This document shows positions 29,152 to 29,274 of a stretch of DNA of 29,274 nucleotides, one piece after another. The translations under genes and the position numbers were made by a program. The notes beneath the pieces were generated by a model. It saw only the letters and a program-made list of their open reading frames with translations, had not been told where the DNA came from and did no database searches. Position 1 is the first letter of the stretch. The number at the start of each line of letters is the position of its first letter. Source of the DNA: Zygnema cylindricum (lineage: Eukaryota; Streptophyta; Zygnematophyceae; Zygnematales; Zygnemataceae). The stretch spans positions 126,001-155,274 of the forward strand of contig JBBHKE010001049.1 in the NCBI GenBank assembly GCA_037447655.1, written 5' to 3'.

Positions 29152-29274
29152 ACTCTGAGACCTCCATAAGTCCTCAGAGTGGACAGCTTCCAAGAAGCCT
29201 CTAGGATAATCTTGACCCCTTTGTGTTTAAGCAAAAATAACTGCCACCCTGGCAGACAAAAACTCTGACCACCT
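29152..29274 (-). repeat. Repeat R, copy 3, cut by the window end
   Basis: Reverse-oriented R. On the minus strand TGCCAGGGTGGCAGTTATT, CACAAAGGGGTCAAGA, TTATCCTAGAGGCTT and GAGGACTTATGGAGGTCTC match 28283-28396. It begins immediately after the last gag-frame stop and runs off the window. Confidence 0.75.

Noticed and set aside
28146-29274. Repeat R as the LTRs of a copia element
   Set aside because: The copies on either side of gag are inverted, not direct, and no primer-binding site or polypurine tract was recognised.

Overview
This is a gene-poor, repeat-rich piece of nuclear DNA from a eukaryote. The green lineage is the best fit, most likely a streptophyte alga. Two intronless expansin-family genes are present, and a tRNA-Trp(CCA) gene matches the plant version almost base for base, with paired changes that keep its stems. 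The expansins carry the GH45-like and C-terminal beta-barrel signatures but do not look like land-plant EXPA or EXPB proteins. The placement is inference; I cannot name a genus.

Layout. 1-1.98 kb: a small MITE between two direct repeats, then a complete non-autonomous hAT-type element with an exact 8-bp target duplication. 1.98-4.33 kb: strongly A-rich DNA. 4.33-5.18 kb: expansin 1 on the minus strand, with a polypyrimidine 5' leader, TATA box, CCAAT box and two G-boxes. 5.7-8.5 kb: an old relic and a near-intact copy of a PIF/Harbinger-like element with TTA target duplications. 8.97-12.5 kb: a cluster of MITEs with TACACC...GGTGTA ends, much of it in a 1,280-bp direct duplication. 12.5-15 kb: no gene seen. 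15.04-16.4 kb: a TIR-bounded candidate element and the longest TACACC element. 16.4-18.6 kb: GTAC-rich DNA leading to expansin 2 (18.6-19.46 kb, plus strand). 19.6-21.2 kb: T-rich 3' flank. 21.4-24.4 kb: another MITE, the tRNA-Trp gene and two tandem arrays. 25.1-29.27 kb: nested elements: a hAT-type MITE, tRNA-derived SINE-like sequences, three copies of a ~250-bp repeat called R here, and a broken Ty1/copia-type gag.

The two expansin genes point away from each other, with about 13.4 kb of mostly transposon-derived DNA between their starts. They are clear paralogues (85 of 131 aligned residues identical over the GH45-like domain, counted by hand). Their leaders, upstream motifs and T-rich 3' flanks look alike, so an old inverted duplication later filled with elements is plausible. 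Both products should be secreted to the wall and loosen it without hydrolysis. No other protein gene can be defended; nearly all other long ORFs are antisense shadows, low-complexity sequence or expected by chance.

I did not find a convincing new multi-gene system. The most unusual observations are the MITE cluster whose members abut through the palindrome GGTGTACTGTACACC, the unevenly diverged 1,280-bp duplication, the high local density of the tetranucleotide GTAC, the repeat-built signal peptides, and the gag fragment held between inverted copies of R.
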